Origin: Bacteroidales bacterium
GTDB taxonomy: Bacteria; Bacteroidota; Bacteroidia; Bacteroidales; UBA1402
DNA: 42,185 nt
NCBI GenBank assembly: GCA_017446025.1
Contig: JAFSRR010000085.1
Location: forward strand, 1 to 42,185
Direction of reading: 5' to 3'
Positions 34,922 through 42,185 of this stretch are shown here, one piece after another (the first letter of the stretch is position 1; each line of letters opens with the position of its first letter). A program made the position numbers and the translations under genes. The notes beneath the pieces were generated by a model. The model ran no database searches. It was given only the letters and a program-made list of their open reading frames with translations, and had not been told where the DNA came from.

Positions 34922-35431
34922 TCAGTATTTGGGGTCGAGTATTTCTTTGTAGATGACGGCCCTTTTGAGTATGTCCATATCGCTGAGCGAGGCGAGGATG
35001 TCGTTTTGTTTGTCGGGCTCCCCGCCTGTGTCCGAATGGTTTTCGGCGCTTTTCGACTGCCCGATGCTTTCGGCCTCATCGACCGAATGGACCGAAGACG
35101 GAGCAAAGGTGTCGCTCATATCCTGATAGCTTGCCTGTCGGGCCATCACCTCCTTGAGCATGCTGTCCTGGTATTCGGGCTCTGCGTTGACGACCCCCTC
35201 GCGGGGAATGAAATCATCGGCGTCATCTACCGGATTTTCTTCCTTGACAACGGGTGTCAGCTCTTCTTCGAACTGCTTGAAGAAGGACTCCAACCGGCTT
35301 TCCGACGGGGCATTGTCCTGCGATTGTCCCCTTTCCATCGACTTTTTCCTACGTGCTTTGGTGAGGCTGCTCAAAAGGGGGACCAACAGCACCAGAAGTA
35401 TGTAGAGAATGTCCGAAAGATTGTCCTTCAT
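34922..35431 (-). CDS. Unknown single-pass membrane protein
   Basis: 169 residues. One hydrophobic segment near the start (LSDILYILLVLLVPLLSSL) is followed by a basic stretch (KARRKKSMERG), a long acidic and Ser-rich, probably disordered middle and a short conserved-looking end (DILKRAVIYKEILDPKY). I recognise no domain. It lies 9 bases before miaB and is probably co-transcribed. Topology would leave the long tail in the cytoplasm. Confidence 0.75.
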   Translation of the reverse strand: MKDNLSDILYILLVLLVPLLSSLTKARRKKSMERGQSQDNAPSESRLESFFKQFEEELTPVVKEENPVDDADDFIPREGVVNAEPEYQDSMLKEVMARQASYQDMSDTFAPSSVHSVDEAESIGQSKSAENHSDTGGEPDKQNDILASLSDMDILKRAVIYKEILDPKY

Positions 35432-35447
35432 TGTTCGAAATTTTGCT

Positions 35448-35455
35448 CAAAAGTA
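35448..35455 (-). promoter_or_regulatory. Likely -7 element for the membrane protein-miaB unit
   Basis: On the minus strand TACTTTTG (35455-35448) matches TAnnTTTG, with GTTG at 35479-35476 standing 20 bases upstream as a weak -33. It interleaves with the rightward CoA-transferase promoter. Confidence 0.4.
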
Positions 35456-35464
35456 ATGCTTCCT

Positions 35465-35499
35465 TTTGATATGGGCAACGGAAAAAATCGTTACCTTTG
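35465..35499 (+). promoter_or_regulatory. Promoter of the CoA-transferase-aroK unit
   Basis: TTTG at 35465-35468, 23 bases, TACCTTTG at 35492-35499. The elements are exact; the spacer is a little long. It supports ATG 35521 over the in-frame upstream codon at 35497. Confidence 0.55.
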
Positions 35500-35520
35500 C
35501 CCCTGTCAATTCTATACGCT

Positions 35521-37002
35521 ATGTCACTGAAATTTATTTCTGCAGAACAAGCTGCATCCATCGTCAAGAATGGCGACAACATCGGATTCAGCGGGTTTAC
35601 CCCTGCCGGTGCCCCCAAGGTGGTCGCCGGAGCCATTGCGGCCAAGGCCGTGGCCGAACACGAAGCCGGCCGTGAATTCAAAATCGGTATCTTTACAGGA
35701 GCTTCCACCGGTGACACCCTGGACGGTGTGCTGGCCCGTGCCAATGCCGTCAAGTTCCGTACGCCCTACCAGTCGAACAAAGACCTGCGCGACCGTATCA
35801 ACGACGGTTCCGCTCCCTATATCGACCTTCATCTGTCCCATCTTCCCCAGGAAATCCGCTACGGTTTCTGGGGCAATGTCGATATCGCCGTCATCGAGGC
35901 TGCCGACATTACCGAGGAAGGAGAGATTGTCCTGACCACAGGTGTCGGTATTGCGCCGACCATTGCCCGTCTGGCAGGCAAGATCATCATCGAGCTCAAT
36001 GCCAAGCATCCGAAATTCATCCGTGGCCTGCACGACCTCTATGAGCCGGCCGATCCTCCCTACCGTCGCGAAATTCCTGTTTACAAACCCAGCGACCGTA
36101 TCGGTACGCCGATTTTGAAGGTGGATCCCGCCAAGATTGTAGGTATCGTCGAGAACAACATGGACGACCAGGTCAAGGCCTTTACCGAACCCGACGAGAC
36201 CACGCGTACCATCGGCAACCGCGTGGCCCATTTCCTGGCCGGAGAAATCAAAGCCGGTCGTCTGCCGGCCAGTTTCCTGCCCATCCAGTCGGGCGTCGGC
36301 AACATTGCCAATGCCTTGCTGGGAGCTCTTGGCGAAAACCCCGACATCCCTGCTTTTGAGATGTACACCGAGGTAATCCAGGATTCGGTCATCGGCCTCA
36401 TGCGCGAAGGGAATGTCAAATTTGCCAGTGGTTGCTCACTGACCGTGTCTCCCGAAGTGCTGCACGGCATCTATGCCGACTGGGACTTCTTCAAGGACAA
36501 ACTGGTGCTGCGTCCCCAGGAAATCTCCAACAACCCCGAGGTGGCCCGCCGTCTGGGTCTGATCACCATCAATACCGCCCTGGAAGCCGACCTGTTCGGC
36601 AACATCAACAGCACCCATGTGCTGGGCACCAAGATGATGAACGGCATCGGCGGCAGCGGCGATTTCACGCGCAATGCCTTTTTGTCGATCTACACTTGTC
36701 CTTCGGAGGCCAAGGGCGGCAAGATTTCGGCCATCGTTCCGATGGTTTCCCATCTGGACCACAGCGAGCATTCGGTCAAGATCCTGGTCACCGAGCAGGG
36801 TGTGGCCGACCTGCGTGGCAAGTCGCCGATCCAGAAAGCCCAGACCATCATCGAAAACTGCGTGCATCCCGACTACAAGCAATTGTTGTGGGACTACCTG
36901 AAACTGTCCAAGGGCGGCAACACGCCTCACACCCTGTCGGCCTGCTTCAACATGCATCAGGAGTTTGCCGCTTCGGGCGACATGCGCAACACGCGCTGGT
37001 AA
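35521..37002 (+). CDS. Acetyl-CoA hydrolase/transferase family protein, probable succinyl-CoA:acetate CoA-transferase
   Basis: 493 residues from ATG 35521 (MSLKFISAEQAASIVKNGDN). Class I CoA-transferase features are GFTPAGAPKVVAGAI, LPIQSGVGNIANALLGAL, FEMYTEVIQDSVIGLM with the likely catalytic Glu near residue 284, and GIGGSGDFTRNAFLS. Close relatives move CoA between succinate, acetate or propionate. In a fermenter making succinate, propionate and acetate this would recycle CoA and save ATP. The precise acyl pair is not fixed by sequence. C-ending codons dominate, suggesting high expression. aroK follows after 6 bases. Confidence 0.88.
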   Translation: MSLKFISAEQAASIVKNGDNIGFSGFTPAGAPKVVAGAIAAKAVAEHEAGREFKIGIFTGASTGDTLDGVLARANAVKFRTPYQSNKDLRDRINDGSAPYIDLHLSHLPQEIRYGFWGNVDIAVIEAADITEEGEIVLTTGVGIAPTIARLAGKIIIELNAKHPKFIRGLHDLYEPADPPYRREIPVYKPSDRIGTPILKVDPAKIVGIVENNMDDQVKAFTEPDETTRTIGNRVAHFLAGEIKAGRLPASFLPIQSGVGNIANALLGALGENPDIPAFEMYTEVIQDSVIGLMREGNVKFASGCSLTVSPEVLHGIYADWDFFKDKLVLRPQEISNNPEVARRLGLITINTALEADLFGNINSTHVLGTKMMNGIGGSGDFTRNAFLSIYTCPSEAKGGKISAIVPMVSHLDHSEHSVKILVTEQGVADLRGKSPIQKAQTIIENCVHPDYKQLLWDYLKLSKGGNTPHTLSACFNMHQEFAASGDMRNTRW

Positions 37003-37008
37003 ACCCCT

Positions 37009-37533
37009 ATGGAAAGGATCTATCTGATCGGCTATATGGGTGCCGGCAAATCCCGTCTGGGCAAAATGCTGGCTGAGGCTCTTGGATGGTCTTTCACCGA
37101 TCTGGACCTTTTCATCGAAGAAAAATACGCACAGGATATCCCTTCTCTCTTCGCCAGCCGGGGAGAGGAGGGATTTCGTTTGATAGAGCAACAGGCTCTT
37201 CACGAAACGGCCCATTGGCAGCATACGGTGGTTGCCACGGGCGGCGGTGCCCCTTGCTATGGTGACAATATGGAGTTCATGAACCGTAGCGGAGAGACCG
37301 TCTATCTCCAGGTGGCCGTGCCGGAGTTGCTCCGTCGGCTGCTTTCGCCCAAATCTCAAGGCAAACGCCCTTTGTTGGCCGGTCTCAGCCCGTCGGAGAT
37401 GGAAGAGAAGATTGTCGGAATGCTCAAACAGCGGGAGCCCTATTATCTCCGGGCGAAACACCTCTATTACATGGCCGACGAACAGCCCCGCGAGAAAAAC
37501 CTGCAGGGATTGCTCTCTGCCCTGGGGCGGTAG
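37009..37533 (+). CDS. aroK: Shikimate kinase
   Basis: 174 residues, normal length. Walker A GYMGAGKS is at residues 8-15, with FTDLDLFIEE and VVATGGGAPC as substrate-binding motifs and KRPLLAGLSPSEMEE in the lid and adenine region. It phosphorylates shikimate in the chorismate pathway. It lies 6 bases after the CoA-transferase and is followed by a strong terminator. Confidence 0.96.
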   Translation: MERIYLIGYMGAGKSRLGKMLAEALGWSFTDLDLFIEEKYAQDIPSLFASRGEEGFRLIEQQALHETAHWQHTVVATGGGAPCYGDNMEFMNRSGETVYLQVAVPELLRRLLSPKSQGKRPLLAGLSPSEMEEKIVGMLKQREPYYLRAKHLYYMADEQPREKNLQGLLSALGR

Positions 37534-37558
37534 GATCCCTCAAAAATAAGAAAAGAAG

Positions 37559-37597
37559 AAGCCCGCTACGAAATGTTCTGCAGCGGGCTTGTCTTTT
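37559..37597. terminator. Bidirectional terminator between aroK and queF
   Basis: AAGCCCGCT (37559-37567) pairs with AGCGGGCTT (37582-37590), a 9-base stem with a 14-base loop, followed by GTCTTTTAT on the plus strand and by a T-rich tract on the minus strand. It can end both converging transcripts. The right edge overlaps the queF stop codon. Confidence 0.85.
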
Positions 37598-38072
37598 ATT
37601 GGCGATGACTGTCCAAATTGGCTTTCAGGCGCTCCTGGACCAGGGCTTGGTGGTCCGGGTCGCCATAGTTGGCAAAGGGCAGGATGCGGATGCCGCCACG
37701 CGGGTTGAACAGCCCCGTCACTTCGATATACTTCGGATCCATCAGTTTTATCAGGTCCTTCATGATGATGTTCACGCAGTCCTCGTGGAAATCTCCGTGG
37801 TTGCGGAAGCTGAACAGGTAGAGCTTCAGGCTCTTGCTTTCGACCATCCGCCGGCGGGGAATGTAGCTGATGATGATGTGCCCGAAGTCGGGCTGGCCGG
37901 TTTTGGGACACAGCGTGGTGAATTCCGGACAGTCGAGCGTGACGAGATACTCGTTTTCCGGGTGCTTGTTTTCGAAGGTCTCCAGCATTTCCGGACTATA
38001 GTTGTCTTTATACTGTGTGTGCTGGTTGCCCAACAGGCTGATTCCTTCCAGCTCCTTTTCGGTTCTTGGCAT
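37596..38072 (-). CDS. queF: NADPH-dependent 7-cyano-7-deazaguanine reductase QueF
   Basis: 158 residues, the unimodular (short) type. Catalytic Cys55 and Asp62 lie in [15 protein letters not shown], and the QueF signature is [15 protein letters not shown]. It reduces preQ0 to preQ1, the precursor inserted in tRNA on the way to queuosine. It starts 14 bases after the PL9 stop on the same strand; an internal promoter within the PL9 end is likely but I did not find a clear one. Confidence 0.97.
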   Translation of the reverse strand: MPRTEKELEGISLLGNQHTQYKDNYSPEMLETFENKHPENEYLVTLDCPEFTTLCPKTGQPDFGHIIISYIPRRRMVESKSLKLYLFSFRNHGDFHEDCVNIIMKDLIKLMDPKYIEVTGLFNPRGGIRILPFANYGDPDHQALVQERLKANLDSHRQ

Positions 38073-38086
38073 AGCTAGTCTTTTGG

Positions 38087-40498
38087 TTATTTGATAATGT
38101 ATTTCTTTCCGTCGATCAGATAGATGCCGGCGGGCAGCTGGTCGAGGCTCTCTGCGTTGATGCGACGGCCCAGGATGTCGTAGATGCCACGGGGGCGGGA
38201 CACAGCGGTGGGCTGCTTAACGCCGGTGGCTTCATCGGGCACGCGTATGAGCATGTCGTAGAGACGGATTTCTCCGCCCGAGTTGGAATTGAGCAATTGG
38301 ATGGTGATGGGTTGGGCGCACTGTCCGATGCCAGCCTCTGAGAGAACATCCCAGTTGCAATAGGTGCCTTTGGCCAGTTTGCTGGTCTTGAAACTGCCGC
38401 TGGTGCCATCGGCTTTGTTCCATTTCACCGTAATATACCGGGCGCCGGTAAAGTGCAGGTTGACCATCAACTTCATCACTCCGGTGGGCAGCGTCCACTG
38501 GATACCGCCGTTATTGCGTCCCAGAACGGCCGCTCCTCTGGTGCATCCAGCCGGAATGGTGCTGTCGTTTTCGACATAAGTGGGTTTGATGTAGGAGGGC
38601 TTGTCGCTTGAAGTGCCCTGTATCATCGAAACGACATTTTTCAGGTCGTCCGGCAGATTGTCGGGCTGATCCTGGAAATGATACCAGTCACCTGTGAGGA
38701 TATGCGAGGGAGCGACCACTGTGATGGTCACGTATTTGACAAGGTCCTTGTTGCCTCCCACAGCAGCGATGCTGAAAGTGCCGCCGGCCAGAGGCGTGCC
38801 TGAGATGGTCAGGGTGCTGTCGTTGTCCATCTGGTAGCTGAGGCCTTCGGGCAGCTGGCCGATTTCAAACTGTTTGGCCGATCCTCCGAACTGGAAGGTG
38901 ATCGGGGCAATGGCCGTGCCGGTGACAATCTCCTGGGTGGCGTTGCCGCTCAGGCAGTCGAGCGTGGCCTTGACTACATGGGGCACATCGGGCGTGGAGG
39001 GAACGCCGTCGCTCTCAAAAGCGCCGAAGTCGGGACGCTCGTCGTTGAACGGGATGGTGATATTGTCGAGGACCACCAGCTCCAGGTTGGCCGATGTGGC
39101 CTGTTCTTCGGTCATGAAGCGTTCCGGCTCGAAATTGACGATGGAATCGCCTTTGTCTATCATGACGGAGTTGTCGATCAAGCGGGCAAATCCGTTGTCG
39201 GGCAACTGGCCGTCGGCCTGGCGGGGAGCCATGAAGTCGGCCACCGTCAGACTTTGGAACTCGGAAGAGTAATCCTTGGTCTTGGGTTTGTCGCTGCCCA
39301 CTTTCTGGCCTTCCTTGTAGGGATTGCAGCCGTCCAGGGTGGTCCAGCTGTTGTAGTCGGTATTGGGCACGACCGAGCCTTCCTTGTCGGCGGAAAGGAA
39401 TTCATGGTTGGTGTTCACAGGCCTGAACCCGATGCAGTTGCGGATATACATGCCGCCATATTTGAAGACGGTCGGGAAGCGGAAGTTGTAGCCGTTGTCC
39501 CAGGCTACGCAATTGAGGATATACATGCCTTCGTAGGCGTTGTTCTGATCGAATCCTTTCCCTGTATTGCCGAACGATACACAGTTTTTCACCACATGGG
39601 CCCCCACCGACTGGTCGAAAGCGGCACCGCCGCTTGAGCCCCCGCCGCCCAACTTGAAGCCGTTGCCGTTGCCGGCCGTCTGGCCTTCGGGCGTGTAGCC
39701 GTTGTGATAGGTCCAACAGTTGTCGATCAAAACGGGGTGATAGACCATGTACAGGTCCCAGCCGTCGTCGCTGTTGGTCCACGAACGGCAGTTATGGAAT
39801 TCCGTGCCGGGCCCGGGGAAGAGCTTGCAGGCAAAGCCGTCGGCATCTCCGCCGTCGTCGCTGCCGTTGTAGGAACGGGCATCGTAGTTGTTGTAGGAAT
39901 CACAGTTGACGACAATGTTGCCCCGGCAGAACTGGTAGCCCGGGTTGAACTTGGGTGTGCCGGCGGGCAGTTCCTTGGTTTCTTCGATGGAGAAATCCTT
40001 GTACATGCCGATCTGGAGGCCGGTATCGTTGTTACCGTAGAAAGTACAGTTTTCCACAATATTGTAGGAACCTTCGATCTTCATGCCGTTGTCTTCGGCA
40101 TTGCACAGGGTCAGCCCCTTGAAGTGCCAGTAATTGGCCAGATGGTTCACATAGATGCAGCGCCCCATCTTGAAATCGTTCATGGAGGTGTGGTGCATGG
40201 CCGAGCCGTCGATGACAACCGTGTCGCCCGGGACCGCCCACATATAGCATCTCATTTTGGCAGAGGTGGCTTTTTCCGGGATTTTGATCCTTTCCGAAAT
40301 GACATAGTGTCCACCCTTGATCCAAAGGGTGTCACCGGGCTGCAGCAGTTCGACCCCTTTGTGGATGGTCAGCAGCGGGGCTTCTGCTGTCCCCGGATTG
40401 TTGTCGTTACCGTCGGTGGCTACGTAGAGTGATGCCATGGCTGGCGCCCAACTCAGGCAGAGTGCGGATGCTAATAACAGGTTGGTCAGTTTTTTCAT
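38087..40498 (-). CDS. Secreted pectate lyase, polysaccharide lyase family 9, with C-terminal sorting-like domain
   Basis: 803 residues. Signal peptide [20 protein letters not shown], cleaved near residue 22. A parallel beta-helix follows to about residue 470. The PL9 active site is recognisable by comparison with Pel9A: DADGFACK (Asp220), NSDDGWDLY (Asp 244, 245, 248) for calcium, and GNGFKLGGG with Lys282 as the likely base. Next come a putative Ig-like domain ([17 protein letters not shown]...[14 protein letters not shown]) and a beta-sandwich region of unknown ligand. The end ([10 protein letters not shown]...[16 protein letters not shown]) resembles a type IX secretion sorting domain. 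It lies 28 bases after the partial PL1 gene and is probably in one operon with it. Confidence 0.88.
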   Translation of the reverse strand: MKKLTNLLLASALCLSWAPAMASLYVATDGNDNNPGTAEAPLLTIHKGVELLQPGDTLWIKGGHYVISERIKIPEKATSAKMRCYMWAVPGDTVVIDGSAMHHTSMNDFKMGRCIYVNHLANYWHFKGLTLCNAEDNGMKIEGSYNIVENCTFYGNNDTGLQIGMYKDFSIEETKELPAGTPKFNPGYQFCRGNIVVNCDSYNNYDARSYNGSDDGGDADGFACKLFPGPGTEFHNCRSWTNSDDGWDLYMVYHPVLIDNCWTYHNGYTPEGQTAGNGNGFKLGGGGSSGGAAFDQSVGAHVVKNCVSFGNTGKGFDQNNAYEGMYILNCVAWDNGYNFRFPTVFKYGGMYIRNCIGFRPVNTNHEFLSADKEGSVVPNTDYNSWTTLDGCNPYKEGQKVGSDKPKTKDYSSEFQSLTVADFMAPRQADGQLPDNGFARLIDNSVMIDKGDSIVNFEPERFMTEEQATSANLELVVLDNITIPFNDERPDFGAFESDGVPSTPDVPHVVKATLDCLSGNATQEIVTGTAIAPITFQFGGSAKQFEIGQLPEGLSYQMDNDSTLTISGTPLAGGTFSIAAVGGNKDLVKYVTITVVAPSHILTGDWYHFQDQPDNLPDDLKNVVSMIQGTSSDKPSYIKPTYVENDSTIPAGCTRGAAVLGRNNGGIQWTLPTGVMKLMVNLHFTGARYITVKWNKADGTSGSFKTSKLAKGTYCNWDVLSEAGIGQCAQPITIQLLNSNSGGEIRLYDMLIRVPDEATGVKQPTAVSRPRGIYDILGRRINAESLDQLPAGIYLIDGKKYIIK

Positions 40499-40526
40499 AT
40501 TCGATGCAGACAGTGGGGATTCTCGT

Positions 40527-42185
40527 TTAATATTTGATGACTTTGTCGGTGAAAACGCTACCGTCGTGATAGCGGATGCGTCGTATCATGATGCCCTGGC
40601 AGGGAGCGGAAAGTTTTTTACCGTCCAGTGTGTAGTACTCAACCGACAGAATCGCCGGGGAGGCGGCTTCGGGGTTCTCGATGGCGCTGGGCCGGTTTTG
40701 AGGCGGATAATACTCATCGACAGCGGAGACGGCATCCTCGTTGCCAGCCCGGACAATATGTTCGACCAGACCATTGAGATAGACTTCCAGATTGGTGTAC
40801 CAGCCGTGTTCGGTGTCGAGGGTATATAATTTGCCATCGGAAGCATTGTTCCTGTCCAGTCCGTTGGCCTCCTCCCACTTGTCGGGCATGCCGTCCCTGT
40901 CGGTGTCGAAATCGGTCGGACGGGAGGCTTGCGTCAGGGGTGGGAAACTGGCCAGGGTGGTATCCTGAACTCCCGAAGGATCGTTTACGAGGTCGATGAC
41001 TCCGGCCCGGTTTGTCACAGTGCCGGTAAAAGTGCAGGTGCCGGTCCGGGCTTCTTCCTCGTAGCGGGCATCGGCGGCATCACGCCACAGGGAGGCTCCG
41101 GCATAGGCCAGGACTTTCTCATAGGCGACGGTGGCCGCATGGGTGGTCACTTCCCCGGCTTCGATGGGATTGTCGAGCCTTACCCGTACGCAGTCGTAAC
41201 CCTGGCTGTTCTTGACGTAGTCCACCTGACCATAGAGATGCAGAGTGTCTGGAATGTATTTTTCGTCGTTGATTTCCGAAAGGCCGCTGTCATAGACAAC
41301 GCCCTTCCAGTCGTAGTTTTCGGCAGATTTCCCGGCGGCCTCGACATAGTTGCCCCGGATGTAGTAACGGCTGCTGTAGCCCCACAGGTCGGGATAACCC
41401 TTGGCATTGTCCTTGGTCCCTACCGAGACCTGGGTGACGCGGGTCTTGTTGACAGTTCCCGGACCGGCCTTGTAGTAGTTGTTGATCATGTTGACATAGC
41501 CGCCGCCAGGACCGCCGTAGCAGCCTCCGGTGCCCCAGTTGTACATGACGCAGTTGCGTAAGTCCACCTGTTCGGCCTGGACGGTGTTTTCGTATTTTGT
41601 CTTGTCATAGCCGTCCCACTGGTAGCGTGCCCCGTTGAAACGCGGCACCCGGTTTTGCATGTGAGCCAGGAAATTGTGATGGAAGGAGGCACCTTTGCCT
41701 CCCCAGATACCGCCATAACTGTGTTCTCCCTTGGGATGTCCGGGATTGGCCAGGGCCTCGGTGAGGTTGCACCATTGCATGGTGAAATTGCGGTTGTCGT
41801 AAAAAGAAGCGATTTCATCGATAGACCATGAGAATGAGCAATGGTCGAGAATGATATTGCTTTTCTGACGGCCCCAGATAGCATCGGCCCCTTCATTGAC
41901 ATCCTTGACCTGTGAACGGCGGAAACGGACAAACCGGATGATGATGTTGTCTTCCTTGTTCAGGACCACGGTCCGATAGCGAAGGGTGATCCCCTCGCCC
42001 GGGGCTGTCTGGCCGGCGATGGTGGTATTCCCTCTGACATAGAGATCCTCCTGAAGATCGATGTAGCCGCTCACATCGAAGACAATGATTTTGGCACCGC
42101 TCTGTTTCAAGGCCCAGCGCAAGGACCCCTTGTTGTTGCCGTCGTCTTCGAGGGTGGTGACATGATAGACGGTGCCGCCCCGCCC
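40527..42185 (-). CDS. Pectate lyase, polysaccharide lyase family 1, partial (5' end beyond window)
   Basis: The frame is open to the right edge, giving 552 residues without the N-terminus. It begins GRGGTVYHVTTLEDDGNNKG and continues with the PL1 helix: TTIAGQTAPGEGITLRYRT, NIILDHCSFSWSIDEIASFY, RNCVMYNWGTGGCYGGPGGG and MINNYYKAGPGT. An EF-hand-like calcium loop (DTDRDGMPDKWEEANGLDRN) follows, and the C-terminus (SVEYYTLDGKKL...SVFTDKVIKY) looks like a type IX sorting domain. It should cleave pectate by calcium-dependent elimination. It is paralogous to the lyase at 25128-26669, which lacks the sorting-like end. Confidence 0.9.
   Translation of the reverse strand, partial: GRGGTVYHVTTLEDDGNNKGSLRWALKQSGAKIIVFDVSGYIDLQEDLYVRGNTTIAGQTAPGEGITLRYRTVVLNKEDNIIIRFVRFRRSQVKDVNEGADAIWGRQKSNIILDHCSFSWSIDEIASFYDNRNFTMQWCNLTEALANPGHPKGEHSYGGIWGGKGASFHHNFLAHMQNRVPRFNGARYQWDGYDKTKYENTVQAEQVDLRNCVMYNWGTGGCYGGPGGGYVNMINNYYKAGPGTVNKTRVTQVSVGTKDNAKGYPDLWGYSSRYYIRGNYVEAAGKSAENYDWKGVVYDSGLSEINDEKYIPDTLHLYGQVDYVKNSQGYDCVRVRLDNPIEAGEVTTHAATVAYEKVLAYAGASLWRDAADARYEEEARTGTCTFTGTVTNRAGVIDLVNDPSGVQDTTLASFPPLTQASRPTDFDTDRDGMPDKWEEANGLDRNNASDGKLYTLDTEHGWYTNLEVYLNGLVEHIVRAGNEDAVSAVDEYYPPQNRPSAIENPEAASPAILSVEYYTLDGKKLSAPCQGIMIRRIRYHDGSVFTDKVIKY

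Noticed and set aside
1..42185. tRNA, rRNA, CRISPR arrays, insertion sequences, prophage or defence systems
   Set aside because: None seen: no regularly spaced repeats, no transposase or integrase, and no tRNA-like cloverleaf in the spacers. The accessory content is limited to the pectin enzymes.

Overview
The window looks like chromosomal DNA from an anaerobic member of the Bacteroidales (Bacteroidota) with a fairly GC-rich genome. The grounds are: promoters of the Bacteroidota form (TTTG, about 19-22 bases, TAnnTTTG) in front of many genes; an oxygen-sensitive class III ribonucleotide reductase; the block ftsX-DUF3098-uppP-truB-queA-folK; a fused SpmA/SpmB protein; and pectin lyases whose C-termini resemble type IX secretion sorting domains. 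I see no insertion sequence, prophage, CRISPR array, tRNA or rRNA. I do not name a genus.

Layout. 1-6464: partial nrdD (-), a 455-base AT-rich divergent spacer, a secreted GH3 glycosidase (+), then cinA and an ArsB/NhaD-like transporter (both -). 6566-12584: a long-chain acyl-CoA ligase with an unusual Lys/Arg-rich tail, ychF (+), and mutS (-). 12585-12954 is AT-rich and gene-free. 12955-18565: queH (+), a lipoprotein esterase and polA (-), and a polyprenyl diphosphate synthase (+). 18568-24855 (-): spmAB fusion, ybeY, mnmG, uvrC, dtd and a MazG-like gene, probably one or two operons, with parS-like palindromes between mnmG and uvrC. 25128-29315 (+): secreted PL1 pectate lyase, ruvB and a Wzx-like flippase. 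29205-35431 (-): an unknown membrane protein and miaB, then ftsX to folK. 35521-37533 (+): a CoA-transferase and shikimate kinase. 37596-42185 (-): partial PL1 pectate lyase, PL9 pectate lyase, queF.

How the genes work together. Most are housekeeping: DNA repair and replication (mutS, polA, uvrC, ruvB), tRNA modification (mnmG, miaB, truB, and three queuosine genes queH, queA, queF), cell envelope (uppP, flippase, ftsX, polyprenyl synthase) and cofactors (folK). A pectin-use theme runs through it: two PL1 lyases, one PL9 lyase, a GH3 glycosidase and possibly the carbohydrate-esterase-like lipoprotein.

The most interesting signal is not a gene. In the segments I counted by hand, the plus strand changes from C-rich to G-rich between mutS and queH, for genes on either strand. 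The change falls on the AT-rich spacer, which holds DnaA-box-like 9-mers and a long-range inverted repeat. About 8.4 kb to the right, between uvrC and mnmG, lies a close match to the ParB site parS with a second weaker one. Together these suggest the chromosomal replication origin region. Other points are the basic tail on the acyl-CoA ligase, repeated 3' overlaps between convergent genes (35, 50 and 111 bases), and several divergent promoters with palindromes.
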